From: Chitinophaga sp. CF118 | GTDB taxonomy: Bacteria; Bacteroidota; Bacteroidia; Chitinophagales; Chitinophagaceae | Assembly (NCBI RefSeq): GCF_900112615.1 | Contig: NZ_FOMK01000001.1 | Coordinates: 1,054,001 to 1,118,000 of the forward strand | Direction of reading: 5' to 3' | DNA length: 64,000 nt | The notes under the pieces: generated by a model | The model's input: only the letters and a program-made list of their open reading frames with translations | Databases searched by the model: none | Told to the model about the DNA's origin: nothing | Part shown: piece after piece, positions 22,913-33,402 of the stretch | Layout: each line of letters begins with the position of its first letter | How positions within the stretch are numbered: the first letter of the stretch is position 1 | Program-made: the position numbers and the translations under genes

Positions 22913-24775
22913 TTATTTATACGGATCCATGATGTTGCTACCGGAATATTCCGGCTCCCGCCAAAACTGACCAGGATTGATACTACCATCTATTACATTG
23001 CTATACAGAATGTCATTTTCTTCCTGATCGGGTTTCCTGAGATACGATAGCTCTAATCTAAGTTTAGTCCGCACAGCTCCATGGTAAACAGGAGCATAAA
23101 AATCTATATACCTCCCCCCATTTAAATATGCCTTACCATAACTATTTCCACACCAGCTGCCAGGTAAATATTCAATATCGCTCCAGCGGCCATCCTTATC
23201 TAAAGCCTGCATCTTCATACTAAGCCGTGCATCCTGTACATCAAAATAAAATGTCTGCTTTGTAGTATTAATCAGATATACTGTTATGCCTTCATATTGA
23301 CCTTCCCACTTGCATTTTTTAGTCGTATCAATTATGATCTCAAACTTATTCTCCTTAAAGTGCAGGCTGTCAGGAATCGGCTTTGTATTACCATTTGAAA
23401 CATACCGAAAAGGAACACGCAGGGGTTCTCTATATGGATCAGCGCCATAATAATAACCGCTGTTCATATAGTCAATATTCAGCGAATCAATCTCATCCAT
23501 ATGTTTTTTCTGCCTCCAAACATATTTCCCTTTAGTATTAACATATCCAAGTCTATCTTCTTCCACAACTTTTAATATGCCATGCTGAAATCCAATCGGA
23601 TCAACCTGTTCAAATTTAGCAGGAATCAAAATTTCTCCTTTCATGTTGGCAATACCATATTTTGGATAGCTATCATCAGCCGTAAAAATAAAATAATCCT
23701 CATTGCCATTTAATTCTTCAATTCTGGAAAATTTGGGTTCTATCATATAATTCCCATTCCTGTCAATACATCCCCATTTAAACTCCCTTCTCACAAATGC
23801 ATGATTATCATGAAATTTATCAGTAAGAACCTCATCAAAATATTTATTCGAAACTATTTCTCCCTTTTGGTTGATAATCCAATATTTCCCATCCTGATCC
23901 AGAACAAAAGCTCTGCCATTATTAAAATCATTTACAGACCTGTATTTCGGATTATTTATAACAATATTCCCTTTCATATCAATAAAACCAGTATGGTGAA
24001 CATATTCACCAAGTACATTTTTTTCATCAAAGTTAATCTGCGCAAGCCCTTCACTGACATCCCCATCCAACCAGCCATTATTCGAAATTGCTTTTGCAAA
24101 AGCAAGATCTCCTTTACTGTTAATAAATCCCACTATAGCCGCTCCTATTGAATCTTTTTGATTTAATGTAACCTTTGAAAAGCCATTTGAATATGACTCT
24201 ATATAATTATACTTAGCATAAGGAATAATAAATTTCCCTTCCATATCGATAATCCCGCTTTCAGCCTCATTTAATCCTTTTACAATATAAGTTCCGTATT
24301 CTGTTGCTTCAATATCCTTATAAACAGTATCAATTAATAATTTACCAGCTGGATTAATTATTCCCCATTTCCCGGTGAATGTTTGCACAAACGCTCTTCC
24401 CTTTTCAAAGTTGAAAATATCAATAAATGTATGTTCAAATGCTTTTTTCCCTTTATGGTCAATATAAAAAGGGTGTCCATTATTATAAACAATGGCATAG
24501 CCCCCCTTGAATTCCATTGCGTAGTCAAATTGAGGTGCAATAACAAACTTCCCTGATTCATCTATATAACCATAAGTCCCGTCTAACCTTACCGGCGCAA
24601 GGCCTTCTGAGAAGTCTCCGGCACTATGAAACTTTGGAGAGATAATTACTTTCCCGGTTGAATCCATGAAACCAATTGTATTATTCTCAAACATCCGGAA
24701 TAAAACAGGATTATAATATTCCCGGGTACCGCAACTCACTGCAGCAAATAACAGGATAAGGTAATAGTACTTCAT
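22913..24775 (-). CDS. WG-repeat lipoprotein
   Basis: A 620-residue lipoprotein (lipobox F-A-A-V-S-C-G-T). About residues 30-450 contain some ten WG/KWG-type repeats: G-F-M-D-S-T-G-K-V-I-I-S-P-K-F, G-Y-I-D-E-S-G-K-F-V-I-A-P-Q-F, W-G-I-I-N-P-A-G-K and so on, each about 45 residues. The last 170 residues form another beta-rich domain without repeats. WG-repeat proteins are common on Bacteroidota cell surfaces and thought to bind proteins or polysaccharides; no enzymatic role is known. Singly transcribed. Confidence 0.88.
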   Translation of the reverse strand: MKYYYLILLFAAVSCGTREYYNPVLFRMFENNTIGFMDSTGKVIISPKFHSAGDFSEGLAPVRLDGTYGYIDESGKFVIAPQFDYAMEFKGGYAIVYNNGHPFYIDHKGKKAFEHTFIDIFNFEKGRAFVQTFTGKWGIINPAGKLLIDTVYKDIEATEYGTYIVKGLNEAESGIIDMEGKFIIPYAKYNYIESYSNGFSKVTLNQKDSIGAAIVGFINSKGDLAFAKAISNNGWLDGDVSEGLAQINFDEKNVLGEYVHHTGFIDMKGNIVINNPKYRSVNDFNNGRAFVLDQDGKYWIINQKGEIVSNKYFDEVLTDKFHDNHAFVRREFKWGCIDRNGNYMIEPKFSRIEELNGNEDYFIFTADDSYPKYGIANMKGEILIPAKFEQVDPIGFQHGILKVVEEDRLGYVNTKGKYVWRQKKHMDEIDSLNIDYMNSGYYYGADPYREPLRVPFRYVSNGNTKPIPDSLHFKENKFEIIIDTTKKCKWEGQYEGITVYLINTTKQTFYFDVQDARLSMKMQALDKDGRWSDIEYLPGSWCGNSYGKAYLNGGRYIDFYAPVYHGAVRTKLRLELSYLRKPDQEENDILYSNVIDGSINPGQFWREPEYSGSNIMDPYK

Positions 24776-25206
24776 AGGTATCGTTTTATTACAGATGCTT
24801 TACGAGGAAAATTACATAAGAAACAACAGGAAATTATAAAAATAAAAAGCTACCACAATTCCCTGAAACAGTTCTACTTATGCCTTAATCCACCATATCG
24901 GGTCTATTATTTCCCCCTGCATTTTCGTACTATTATTTGAAAACACCAGATACTCCCTCTATAAAAAAACCGCACAATACCACGAATGAAACCGACGATT
25001 AATTCCTCAAACCATCCTTTCAATATGTCAATGAAAGCACTCATATCGCATTAGGATTTATTTAATATAAGATAATATTACTCTTATAGTATCACTTTTT
25101 TCAATGCGTGATGAAAAAATGTACACTTATTATAGTATATTGGTTATGTTGTTAAGATTGACCGCCTGTATGTAAAATTTTGCTTTTAATCACCAATTTC
25201 ATAAAG
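24776..25206. other. Intergenic region upstream of the TonB-dependent receptor
   Basis: 431 AT-rich bases between divergent genes. No gene, tRNA or strong hairpin is seen. It must hold the promoters of both neighbours; a TTG at about 25157 followed by an A/T-rich stretch ending in TTTTG is the only weak candidate. Confidence 0.35.
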
Positions 25207-28200
25207 ATGCATCAACCAAATCTGAATCTAAAGAAGCTATCGCTGTGCTTTCTAATTACCTGTTTTTTATTGGTAAAGGCCCATGCCCAGGTTACCACTG
25301 CTACCTTAAGCGGTGTGGTAAAAAATGAGGCAGGACAACCACTACCGGGGGCTACCGTAAGAGTAGCTTATGTAGATGCCGGTATTAATAAAGGACTGGT
25401 TACCAAATCTGATGGTAGTTTCGTAGTGCCCAACCTCCGCGTTGGTGGCCCTTATACAGTGACCGTTTCATTCACGGGCTTTTCTACTGTAACGGCTACG
25501 AATGTATTCCTCAACCTGGGACAAAACACCGCTCTGGACCTCCGCCTTACTGAAGCTGCCGGTAAACTCAATGAGGTGGTGATCAGCGGACGCTCTACTA
25601 TCTTCAACGACCAGCGCACCGGCGCTTCTACTAATATCAGCGCGCAACAGATCCGGCAATTGCCGACCATCTCCCGCTCCGCGGACGACTACCTGCGACT
25701 GACACCTTCGGCATCGCCTACCTACAACGGGATATCCTTTGCCGGTAGAAACGGACAGTATAATAACTTCTCCCTGGATGGGGCCGTGTTCAACAACCCT
25801 TTCGGACTGGATGCTCCTGCTCCCGGCGGACAAACAAACGCTCAGCCTATCTCCCTGGACGCTATCGATCAAATCCAGATCAATATCGCGCCTTACGATG
25901 TTACTCAATCCGGATTTACGGGTGCGGGCGTGAACACTGTTACCAAAAGCGGTAGTAACAAATTCGCGGGAACAGTTTATGCCTTCTATCGTAATGATGC
26001 TCTTTCCGGTAATAAAATAGATGGCCAGAAACTTACCGTACCCGCTCTCGAAAGTTTCCAGGGGGGATTTTCTCTCGGTGGTGCCATCAAAAAAAATAAA
26101 CTGTTCTACTTCGTTAACTTCGAATCCGAACAGCGTAAAGACGGTGCCAGCGCCTATGTGGCAAGGAACGCAGACAATGCAGGGGGTGTTACTACTTCCC
26201 GCGTGCTGCAAACCGACCTGGATGCTGTGAGTAAATTACTGTTCGATAAATATGGTTATGTAACCGGTCCTTATCAGGACTACGAACTGAAACGCAGCAA
26301 CTATAAATGGTTGGGAAAACTGGACTGGATCATCAACAGTAAACATACTCTTTCCTTTACTTACAACGGACTGAATGCTTCACAGGAAAAACCAGCCCAT
26401 CCCAATGCTATTAACCGCCGCGGGCCAGATGCCATCACCCTGCAATTCCGTAACTCCGGTTATGAAATGGTGAACAAACTGCACTCCTTCGGACTGGAAC
26501 TGAAATCCAATTTCAACGATACCTATTCCAATAAATTCCGTGCAGTATATACCATCTTCAGGGATAAGCGAAACCCTTTCTCTACGCCTTTCCCTGTGCT
26601 GAATATCACCAAATATAATACGCCATATATAGTGGCGGGTTACGAACCTTTCTCCATTAATAATGTGCTTAACCAGGATGCATTACAGTTAACCGACAAC
26701 TTCAATATAATCCTCCCTAAACATACGCTGACCATAGGGGCTTCCTATGAGCAGTTCAAATTTGGTAACTCTTTCAACCTCACAGGTTTCGGTTTCACCG
26801 TATTTTCAGGGGTAGATATTAATACCTTCCTTACAACGGCTGCTGCGGGTGCATACGACGGAAACGTTTCTTATGCACAAAACCGTGCTGCTGCCGATAA
26901 ATGGACCTGGTATTACCTGACTGTAGGACAAGCTTCTGCCTATTTACAGGATGAATGGAGCCCTGCCAGTAACTTTAAAGTGACATATGGGGTGCGCTTC
27001 GACAAAGCTCTGTATTATCCTTCCAAAGCGAGTTACAGCAGTCCTAACGTAAATGCAGATGGTACTTTTGCTGGCACCTATGTAACCGGATCACCTACTG
27101 TTCCCAATTCAGATAACCTCACCTTATTTGATGAAAACGGGAACCCTGTGAAAAATGGCCCCGGCCAGGAAATAGATAATACCCGCATGCCTAGTGGTAA
27201 GATACTGGTATCTCCTCGTTTGGGTTTCAACTGGGATATCAATGGTGATAAAACTGTACAGCTGCGTGGTGGTACCGGTTTGTTTACCGGCCGTTTCCCA
27301 TTTGTATGGGTAGGTAATGCTATCGGTAATCCTTTTAGCGGTTATTACAATGTAACTGCGCGTAACTTTAAATGGCCACAGATCTGGCGTTCTAACCTTG
27401 GACTGGATTACAAACTGCCTACAGGGACTATCCTAACTGCAGACATAGCTTATTCCAAAGATGTAAACTCAATGATGGTTCGCGATTATGGTTTAGGAAC
27501 TCCTACCGGCACGCTGAATTCCGGTACTGGTGATAATCGTAGTGTATATCTGGCTGCTGATAAAGGCGACAGAGGTACCTATGTGTTTACCAATACGAAA
27601 GTGGGCTATTCCTTCAATGCATCTTTCCAGGCACAGCAAACCTTTAAGAAAGGATATTTCCTGATGCTGGGGTATAACTATCTTATTGCTAAAGATGCCA
27701 GCTCTATCTCTGCCGAAATTTCCGGCGATGCTTTTGATCGTAATCCAGTGCTGGGCAATGCCAATAAAGCAGTACAGTCAACTTCCCTGTATGGTAATAA
27801 ACATCGTATTACATTGGCCGGCATTAAGAAATTTGAATACGGGAAAGGTAAATATGCTACTACCATCTCCTTCTTCAGCAACTGGACAAGCGGCAACCGC
27901 TTCTCTTATGTGTACGGCGGAGATGTAAACAGTGATGGCTCCGGGGCAAATGATCTTATGTATGTGCCTACCAAAGCAGAGATTGGTAATATGAACTTTG
28001 CACCTTTAACAGATGTGGAAGGTAACGTACAGAATGCCGCCGCACAGGGCGCTGCACTGGAAGCCTTTATTGGTCAGGATAAATACCTGAGTAAACACCG
28101 CGGACAATATACCGGTAAATATGATGGTGCTACTCCCTGGTTCAGTCAGCTGGATATGCGCATCTTACAGGACTTCAATTTCAAAGGAACCAGTAATACT

Positions 28201-28431
28201 CTGCAGTTTAGTCTTGATGTTGTGAACCTGGGTAACCTCATCAATAGCAAATGGGGAGTACGTAAATACGCCAGTGCTACCGGTTATTACCAACCGCTTA
28301 CCTATACAGGTAATGACGGGGCAGGCAAAGCTGTTTACCAGTTTGATCCTTCACAAACAAAAACATTCATTACCAGCCCGGATCTGCCTTCCAGATGGCA
28401 GTTACAACTGGGACTACGATATATTTTTTAA
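25207..28431 (+). CDS. TonB-dependent receptor with carboxypeptidase-like N-terminal domain
   Basis: From the ATG at 25207 the protein has 1074 residues. A signal peptide ends at A-H-A-Q; residues about 30-120 form the regulatory-like domain (L-S-G-V-V-K-N-E-A-G-Q-P-L-P-G-A-T-V) found at the start of SusC/Oar-type receptors; then a plug domain with S-L-D-G-A-V-F-N-N-P and a 22-strand barrel ending in L-Q-L-G-L-R-Y-I-F. It is of the Oar-like type without a SusD partner next to it, so the ligand is unknown. A TTG start at 25180 would add nine residues and is less likely. It is followed by a strong bidirectional terminator. Confidence 0.9.
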   Translation: MHQPNLNLKKLSLCFLITCFLLVKAHAQVTTATLSGVVKNEAGQPLPGATVRVAYVDAGINKGLVTKSDGSFVVPNLRVGGPYTVTVSFTGFSTVTATNVFLNLGQNTALDLRLTEAAGKLNEVVISGRSTIFNDQRTGASTNISAQQIRQLPTISRSADDYLRLTPSASPTYNGISFAGRNGQYNNFSLDGAVFNNPFGLDAPAPGGQTNAQPISLDAIDQIQINIAPYDVTQSGFTGAGVNTVTKSGSNKFAGTVYAFYRNDALSGNKIDGQKLTVPALESFQGGFSLGGAIKKNKLFYFVNFESEQRKDGASAYVARNADNAGGVTTSRVLQTDLDAVSKLLFDKYGYVTGPYQDYELKRSNYKWLGKLDWIINSKHTLSFTYNGLNASQEKPAHPNAINRRGPDAITLQFRNSGYEMVNKLHSFGLELKSNFNDTYSNKFRAVYTIFRDKRNPFSTPFPVLNITKYNTPYIVAGYEPFSINNVLNQDALQLTDNFNIILPKHTLTIGASYEQFKFGNSFNLTGFGFTVFSGVDINTFLTTAAAGAYDGNVSYAQNRAAADKWTWYYLTVGQASAYLQDEWSPASNFKVTYGVRFDKALYYPSKASYSSPNVNADGTFAGTYVTGSPTVPNSDNLTLFDENGNPVKNGPGQEIDNTRMPSGKILVSPRLGFNWDINGDKTVQLRGGTGLFTGRFPFVWVGNAIGNPFSGYYNVTARNFKWPQIWRSNLGLDYKLPTGTILTADIAYSKDVNSMMVRDYGLGTPTGTLNSGTGDNRSVYLAADKGDRGTYVFTNTKVGYSFNASFQAQQTFKKGYFLMLGYNYLIAKDASSISAEISGDAFDRNPVLGNANKAVQSTSLYGNKHRITLAGIKKFEYGKGKYATTISFFSNWTSGNRFSYVYGGDVNSDGSGANDLMYVPTKAEIGNMNFAPLTDVEGNVQNAAAQGAALEAFIGQDKYLSKHRGQYTGKYDGATPWFSQLDMRILQDFNFKGTSNTLQFSLDVVNLGNLINSKWGVRKYASATGYYQPLTYTGNDGAGKAVYQFDPSQTKTFITSPDLPSRWQLQLGLRYIF

Positions 28432-28443
28432 GCTGCCACAACA

Positions 28444-28497
28444 TATATAGAAACAAAAAGAGGTTGCACTGATGCAACCTCTTTTTGTTTCTATATA
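28444..28497. terminator. Bidirectional terminator with 25-bp perfect stem
   Basis: Arms 28444-28468 and 28473-28497 are perfect complements around a four-base loop. T and A runs inside the stem act on both strands. It separates the convergent receptor gene and the gene ending at 28506. Confidence 0.9.
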
Positions 28498-28505
28498 AAC
28501 CGAAA

Positions 28506-29444
28506 CTAATCAAGCAAAGACGCTTTAACAGGTTGCGGTACATATCCTTTGCTTCCTTTATAAACATACTGTTGTACCATCATGAATTTACCTTTCTTTT
28601 TCCCTTTTATCAGCGCTTTAAGTTCTTCAGGCATGTTTTCGGTATCCTCTGATGTGTAAGTTCCTTTTGTAGTAATAATAATATCCCTGAAGAACTTCTT
28701 TTCACTCACGGGAACACTGTATTCACTTGTCCAGGAAGACCACTCATCACCTGCTTCAGTGCGTTCGATACCATATGCGCCCATTACCTGCTGATAAGCC
28801 CCATTGGCACCTGCAATGAGAAAAAACGCACCATCAAAAGGACCACCTGCTGCGCCGTTAATACTTTTAATCATAAACGCGTATTGGTCCTTTCCTATGA
28901 GGACGGCAACAGGTCTTGGGCATTGGGAGAATGCACCATAAGCTGCGATAGCAGGTTGAAAGAATTTCAATTTCCAGGTACTATCACTCAGCACAAATTT
29001 GGCAAGTCCTAAGAGGCCGCCTGTAAAACGTGATGTTTGTGCACCATCCGGATCATAAGCCGAATGATTAAAGCTGATCACTTTATATTGGGTGCCTGAG
29101 GAATCTTTGTAACTCATTATATTGATTAAACGTGTAGCCACGCCGTCGCTAAATGGGAATGGCGAATTACCATCTTCATTAACATCTGTATATTGCTTCG
29201 TAGCGCAGGTTTTACATTCCCAACTGATCAGATCATTGATGTATTTATCTTTTGATAAATTATAGTATTTACCGGGAAAGAGTTTTAGCAGGGCTTTAGT
29301 GGCATCAAAAGGATTCGGCATTTCGAGCGTACGGTCCTGCTTTAAAATAGTATCACTTACATTCTTCTTTTTCAGATCATCCTGTGCAAAGCAGGTTATT
29401 GTCAGGGAGAGGCTAAAAAGCAAGCAGGCTATTAAATATTTCAT
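28506..29444 (-). CDS. Secreted protein of unknown function
   Basis: From the ATG at 29444 the protein has 312 residues with a signal peptide ending near C-F-A-Q; an upstream start at 29492 would add a hydrophilic extension. The mature part has a C-x2-C pair (E-C-K-T-C) and beta-rich stretches such as G-Q-Y-A-F-M-I-K-S. No family recognised. It should act in the periplasm or outside the cell. Confidence 0.65.
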   Translation of the reverse strand: MKYLIACLLFSLSLTITCFAQDDLKKKNVSDTILKQDRTLEMPNPFDATKALLKLFPGKYYNLSKDKYINDLISWECKTCATKQYTDVNEDGNSPFPFSDGVATRLINIMSYKDSSGTQYKVISFNHSAYDPDGAQTSRFTGGLLGLAKFVLSDSTWKLKFFQPAIAAYGAFSQCPRPVAVLIGKDQYAFMIKSINGAAGGPFDGAFFLIAGANGAYQQVMGAYGIERTEAGDEWSSWTSEYSVPVSEKKFFRDIIITTKGTYTSEDTENMPEELKALIKGKKKGKFMMVQQYVYKGSKGYVPQPVKASLLD

Positions 29445-29598
29445 GACTATCGGATAATTTCCGGGAATGAATATAATATAAAAGCCGGACATCCTTTTTA
29501 CAAATAAGCAACTGCAATTAATACCGGATTAAAGTATATTTGCAGTCCTAACTATTTTCATTGTAGCACGACCACTTACCTTAAAAAACGAATGCTCC

Positions 29599-30138
29599 AT
29601 GTTGCTCCAAAAAATCTTTCTCATTTTACTATTGTCATGTAGTATTATTTTAAACAGTTGCAAGCCAGAAGAAGCTGTACCAGACAGAATTGCATTGATC
29701 AGCAGAACCAGTTGGGCAATGTCCTCATGGACATCTTCTCCCGACTATCCGCTGGAATATAGCAATGGCTCTACTCAATACTTTAGTGATATACTGTTGT
29801 ATTATAAAGCACAAAATTATACCTGTGCAGGTAACCGTAGATTTTCATTCACAAGGGGAGTAAAGGAAAACGATTATATGAAAGGGGCATACGTTTCTTT
29901 AAGGAGTCCGGCTAATTGTAGTACACCGGAACTCCAGGAAGGTATCTGGGATATTAGAGAGCTTGAAGACGGATTATATTTATATCTGGCATCAAAAGAA
30001 AATCCTGCCTCTTATTACAATATTTTTAAGATTCATGAGATTAGTGAAGACAGATTCAGTTTCACCTACAAAGTAAAAATATCGGGGTCTTATACAGAGT
30101 ATAAGATAACAGAAACCTTTTCTCCAGTTAAAAAATAA
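29599..30138 (+). CDS. Small lipoprotein of unknown function
   Basis: A 179-residue lipoprotein with lipobox I-I-L-N-S-C-K-P. The mature domain is beta-rich with a C-x-G pair and resembles lipocalin-like Bacteroidota lipoproteins only in general pattern. Its stop codon abuts the end of the convergent gene at 30139 with no spacer or hairpin. Confidence 0.65.
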   Translation: MLLQKIFLILLLSCSIILNSCKPEEAVPDRIALISRTSWAMSSWTSSPDYPLEYSNGSTQYFSDILLYYKAQNYTCAGNRRFSFTRGVKENDYMKGAYVSLRSPANCSTPELQEGIWDIRELEDGLYLYLASKENPASYYNIFKIHEISEDRFSFTYKVKISGSYTEYKITETFSPVKK

Positions 30139-31710
30139 TTAAAACATCGTCCTGTAATTATTCCGCCATTGATTCCATAACCGGTAATAAACGTGTATCC
30201 CTAAAGAGTAGTAATTTTTAGGTACATCCTTCAATGGTTTTATCGTTTCTCCTCCCAGGATAATTTCATAATCATTCTTAACAACCTCACTAAATTGGTA
30301 GCCCAAATAAATGGAAATACCCATACGGCCGCCTTCTAATCCGGTTTCAAGTATTATTTTGTTTAAATAGAGTGGCTTCATAATAACATGCTGACTGCGA
30401 TCTTTTTCATCCTTTGTATTAAACCGGAAGTCAACAGACTGTAGCAGCCCCGGAGCGTAACCTAGTCCCCAGTAAACATTTTTCCTTTCCGCTCTTGAGG
30501 TGAGAAGTTCCAGCATAATGGGCATCTCGTAAGACACCGAAGTTACCTTGGTCAAACTAAATTCAGCTGCAGATGTACCATAATTATATCCATTCACAAC
30601 CTTTATATTATTAAGGCAATAACGTGGTTTTAATGTTACCCTGAATTTCCCCTTATCAGGATTGATATGCAGATTTGCACCGAATGAAAAACTGGAACTA
30701 CTCCCGGAGCCGGCACCCGATGTTTTCGGGATAGTGACTAAATCCCAGTTAGCATTGGCCGCCAGACTTATGGCAAACGGCCGGTCGATATTCCTGTTAT
30801 ACATTCTCCTTTGTACGGGATCCAGGCTGCGTTTACCATTTGTTTTCACCATCAGATCCAGCATTCTGTCACTTTCCTGCTTCAGCTGTCTGATCCTCTC
30901 CGCTTCCGCAATCTCTGCCTGTTTCTTTAATTCATTCTGCCGGCGAACATATTGTTCGCAGGGTGTTTCATCGTGTGGAGCGTTGTTTTCAATCAGGTTA
31001 AAATATTTGCATTCGTTTCCTTTCTTTTTCCCAAGTTCAACTAATTTATTCCTGATAGGTACAATGTCCAGCACATAAAAAGTAGTAGATCGTTCCAGTT
31101 GATTTTCTGCAATGATGCCTGACACATTTCCCTTATTATCAAAAATCGGCAAGCCACTATTTGCAAACAGACCAGGCCTTGTAGTGGAGAATGTTATCTG
31201 TTCTTTCTCATAATTATTAGCATCGTCATTACGTGTTACAGTTTCATGGTAATTGATAGAAGCATCCAATGTTCTGTTCATAGCCGCGGAACCTCCAATA
31301 CTTTTCCGCTTGTCTCTGAAAATGTAATAGTCTCCTCCGTTTCCGTTTGTCGTCTGATAATATTTCTTACAGATCTTATGCGCCCCTCCCCCTATCATAT
31401 ATAAGCCAACATAGTATGTTCCTATCTTGAAAGGGGTTTCTACCAGTGTAGCCTCATTGACATCTTTCCCTTTATTATATAATGTTTTTACATGATTTTC
31501 GAAGTTCTCCGTTTCTTTTACTATAACAAAGTAAAGGTCTTTGTCTCTGCCTTCACTACCCACTATAAAACCATACAGATCGTAAGTATTTGCCACCAGG
31601 ATCAGATTATCAATATATTTCCCTACTGAAGAAGATGGTGCCTGTGCATGAACAATAGTTACCGAAATTAAATACAGTACAAAACAGAAAGCGGAAAATA
31701 TAATTTTCAT
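30139..31710 (-). CDS. Trypsin-fold pseudoprotease fused to an outer-membrane beta-barrel
   Basis: A 523-residue exported protein, last gene of a four-gene operon. Residues about 25-235 resemble the trypsin-like fold of its neighbour at 31727: L-Y-G-F-I-V-G-S matches S-G-F-I-I-G-A, and N-S185-G-L-P-I-F-D sits where the catalytic serine is. The histidine and aspartate of the triad are not where they should be (the stretch after the first strand reads Y-F-V-I-V-K), so it is probably inactive. A coiled, Q/E/R-rich linker (about 255-285) leads to a C-terminal part of about 210 residues with alternating strands and a final aromatic residue, as in outer-membrane barrels. Confidence 0.65.
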   Translation of the reverse strand: MKIIFSAFCFVLYLISVTIVHAQAPSSSVGKYIDNLILVANTYDLYGFIVGSEGRDKDLYFVIVKETENFENHVKTLYNKGKDVNEATLVETPFKIGTYYVGLYMIGGGAHKICKKYYQTTNGNGGDYYIFRDKRKSIGGSAAMNRTLDASINYHETVTRNDDANNYEKEQITFSTTRPGLFANSGLPIFDNKGNVSGIIAENQLERSTTFYVLDIVPIRNKLVELGKKKGNECKYFNLIENNAPHDETPCEQYVRRQNELKKQAEIAEAERIRQLKQESDRMLDLMVKTNGKRSLDPVQRRMYNRNIDRPFAISLAANANWDLVTIPKTSGAGSGSSSSFSFGANLHINPDKGKFRVTLKPRYCLNNIKVVNGYNYGTSAAEFSLTKVTSVSYEMPIMLELLTSRAERKNVYWGLGYAPGLLQSVDFRFNTKDEKDRSQHVIMKPLYLNKIILETGLEGGRMGISIYLGYQFSEVVKNDYEIILGGETIKPLKDVPKNYYSLGIHVYYRLWNQWRNNYRTMF

Positions 31711-31726
31711 ATCAGTAATTTATAAG

Positions 31727-32401
31727 TCAGGGGTTGTAAGGTTTTGAACAAAGTTGCCAGTACTTTTTATTCCAGCTGGTAATAACATCTTTTATATGAT
31801 CAATTGACAGAGCATATCCATAGCTTGATTGTTCTTTGATAATCATCCCTACAATACCATCATTCGAAAACAATGCACTTCCGGAATCGCACGGACTGAT
31901 GCCCACGAGATAAATAGAAAACATTCTGTTATTCTCATCTTCCCAGGATTCAATGGTACCATTTTCAACAACTGGTATTCTTTCCTTTTGCGCTTCACTC
32001 CTAAAAAAGAACACTTCAGTATCCGGTTCAGCACCAGATACTGAACAATAACTACCAACATGAACTTTTTTAAGTGGAGCACTGCACAGTGCTATATCGT
32101 CTAATTGATTATCACTTGCATCCTTCATATACAGGATATTAACCGGCAATTTATTACCATCACCAATATTTGCAGTTATCTGCAACGCATGTTCTTTAGC
32201 CCTCAATACCACATGCCTGGCTGTAATAATATAAATGGAGTCTTCTGTCGCACCTATTATAAAACCGCTACCTCCCGAATTTGCAGATGCAAGGTTTAAA
32301 CTGACTACCCCTGATTTATATAGTTTATTATCTGGCAATTTCAACTGGCACATAGCATTGCAAGCCAGCAGTAAGGCTATTATAGTAGCGTTAAATCTCA
32401 T
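31727..32401 (-). CDS. Secreted trypsin-like serine protease
   Basis: A 224-residue protein with a signal peptide (A-C-N-A-M-C-Q) and a trypsin-like (peptidase S1/S46-type) domain. The triad is visible: H63 in T-A-R-H, D101 or D102 in L-D-D-I-A, S173 in C-D-S-G-S-A. It is compact but complete. It is the third gene of the operon; its start overlaps the stop of the membrane protein gene by four bases (ATGA), and the pseudoprotease gene follows 16 bases later. This suggests that the active and inactive forms work together. Confidence 0.8.
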   Translation of the reverse strand: MRFNATIIALLLACNAMCQLKLPDNKLYKSGVVSLNLASANSGGSGFIIGATEDSIYIITARHVVLRAKEHALQITANIGDGNKLPVNILYMKDASDNQLDDIALCSAPLKKVHVGSYCSVSGAEPDTEVFFFRSEAQKERIPVVENGTIESWEDENNRMFSIYLVGISPCDSGSALFSNDGIVGMIIKEQSSYGYALSIDHIKDVITSWNKKYWQLCSKPYNP

Positions 32402-33402
32402 TTCTTAAATAATGGTAGTGATAAAATAACACCCACGAGGGTAACCAGGAAGCCAAAAGCCTCTATCAGATAAGGATATTTCGTATGCATAATTTGCATA
32501 TTGGATGGTATCAGATTTTCCATATCTGCTGTTGATTTGGAGCCTAACAAAACTTTTGAAATATCACCCTCAAAACTGGCAGAAAGCATTGTAGAATCGC
32601 CCTCTACAGTGAGTGCTACCGGCTTTGCAAGTGTCACTTTCAGAATATCTCCTTTATGAAGAGAAATTGAATCTTTAGAATCATACATATAAATTTCCCC
32701 CTGTAATAAAGAAGATACAGGATATGTTTCCATGCTATTATTATAAACAAACCTGATGCTTTTAATATAAAGCTCAGATGGCCATTTCCAGTATTGTGGT
32801 TTATAAAATTCAGCGTAGTATTTTTTACCCGAACTGATATCTTTTCTAAATTCAAAAACCTGTGGTGCCTGTCTCGTATCTATATCACCAACAGTATCAT
32901 ATTGTTGCTTTAGATAGTTATACATTAATCCTCTCTGGAATGATACCTTCCAATTGAATATCAAAGGTAATTGTGGAACATCTTCATCAGCCATCACCAC
33001 CAATTTCAGCGGATCCCCGGTTATCTGCTCCAGTTTAACAGCTGCTCCCGGAGGAAAGATCATTCTCTCCATCCGGATATGATCATTTCTGCTGGCAGGA
33101 AAAATCAGCAATGGAAGGTGATTCTGCAATTCATTAGCATGAGTGTCTGATAAAGCGGAATCCTGTATAAACGGGAGACTGTCATTAGATGATAATGAAA
33201 AATTAAACCTGTCATCTTTAGACATATTATTGACTACATATTCCAGTGAGGATACTTTTACTTCAACGCGGACCTTGGAAGCCGATGGCGACGTAAATAG
33301 ACAAAATCCCAGGCCTGTCAAAACTATAATGATAAGTCCCACACCTAAATATGGTAACTTATTTCCTGGCATCCCCTTTTTTCCCCTTCTTATTATTCTC
33401 AT
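32398..33402 (-). CDS. Membrane protein with large periplasmic domain
   Basis: A 334-residue protein with a membrane segment near the N-terminus (V-G-L-I-I-I-V-L-T-G-L) and another close to the C-terminus (F-G-F-L-V-T-L-V-G-V), leaving about 270 residues between them in the periplasm. No family recognised. It is translationally coupled on both sides (TGATG with the upstream gene, ATGA with the protease gene), so it should be part of the same process; a membrane anchor or scaffold for the protease is a reasonable guess. Confidence 0.65.
   Translation of the reverse strand: MRIIRRGKKGMPGNKLPYLGVGLIIIVLTGLGFCLFTSPSASKVRVEVKVSSLEYVVNNMSKDDRFNFSLSSNDSLPFIQDSALSDTHANELQNHLPLLIFPASRNDHIRMERMIFPPGAAVKLEQITGDPLKLVVMADEDVPQLPLIFNWKVSFQRGLMYNYLKQQYDTVGDIDTRQAPQVFEFRKDISSGKKYYAEFYKPQYWKWPSELYIKSIRFVYNNSMETYPVSSLLQGEIYMYDSKDSISLHKGDILKVTLAKPVALTVEGDSTMLSASFEGDISKVLLGSKSTADMENLIPSNMQIMHTKYPYLIEAFGFLVTLVGVILSLPLFKK

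Noticed and set aside
25468..26211. A 247-codon open frame on the minus strand inside the receptor gene
   Set aside because: It lies entirely antisense to the highly conserved plug region of the TonB-dependent receptor, has no start signal or recognisable protein pattern, and is explained by codon use on the other strand.
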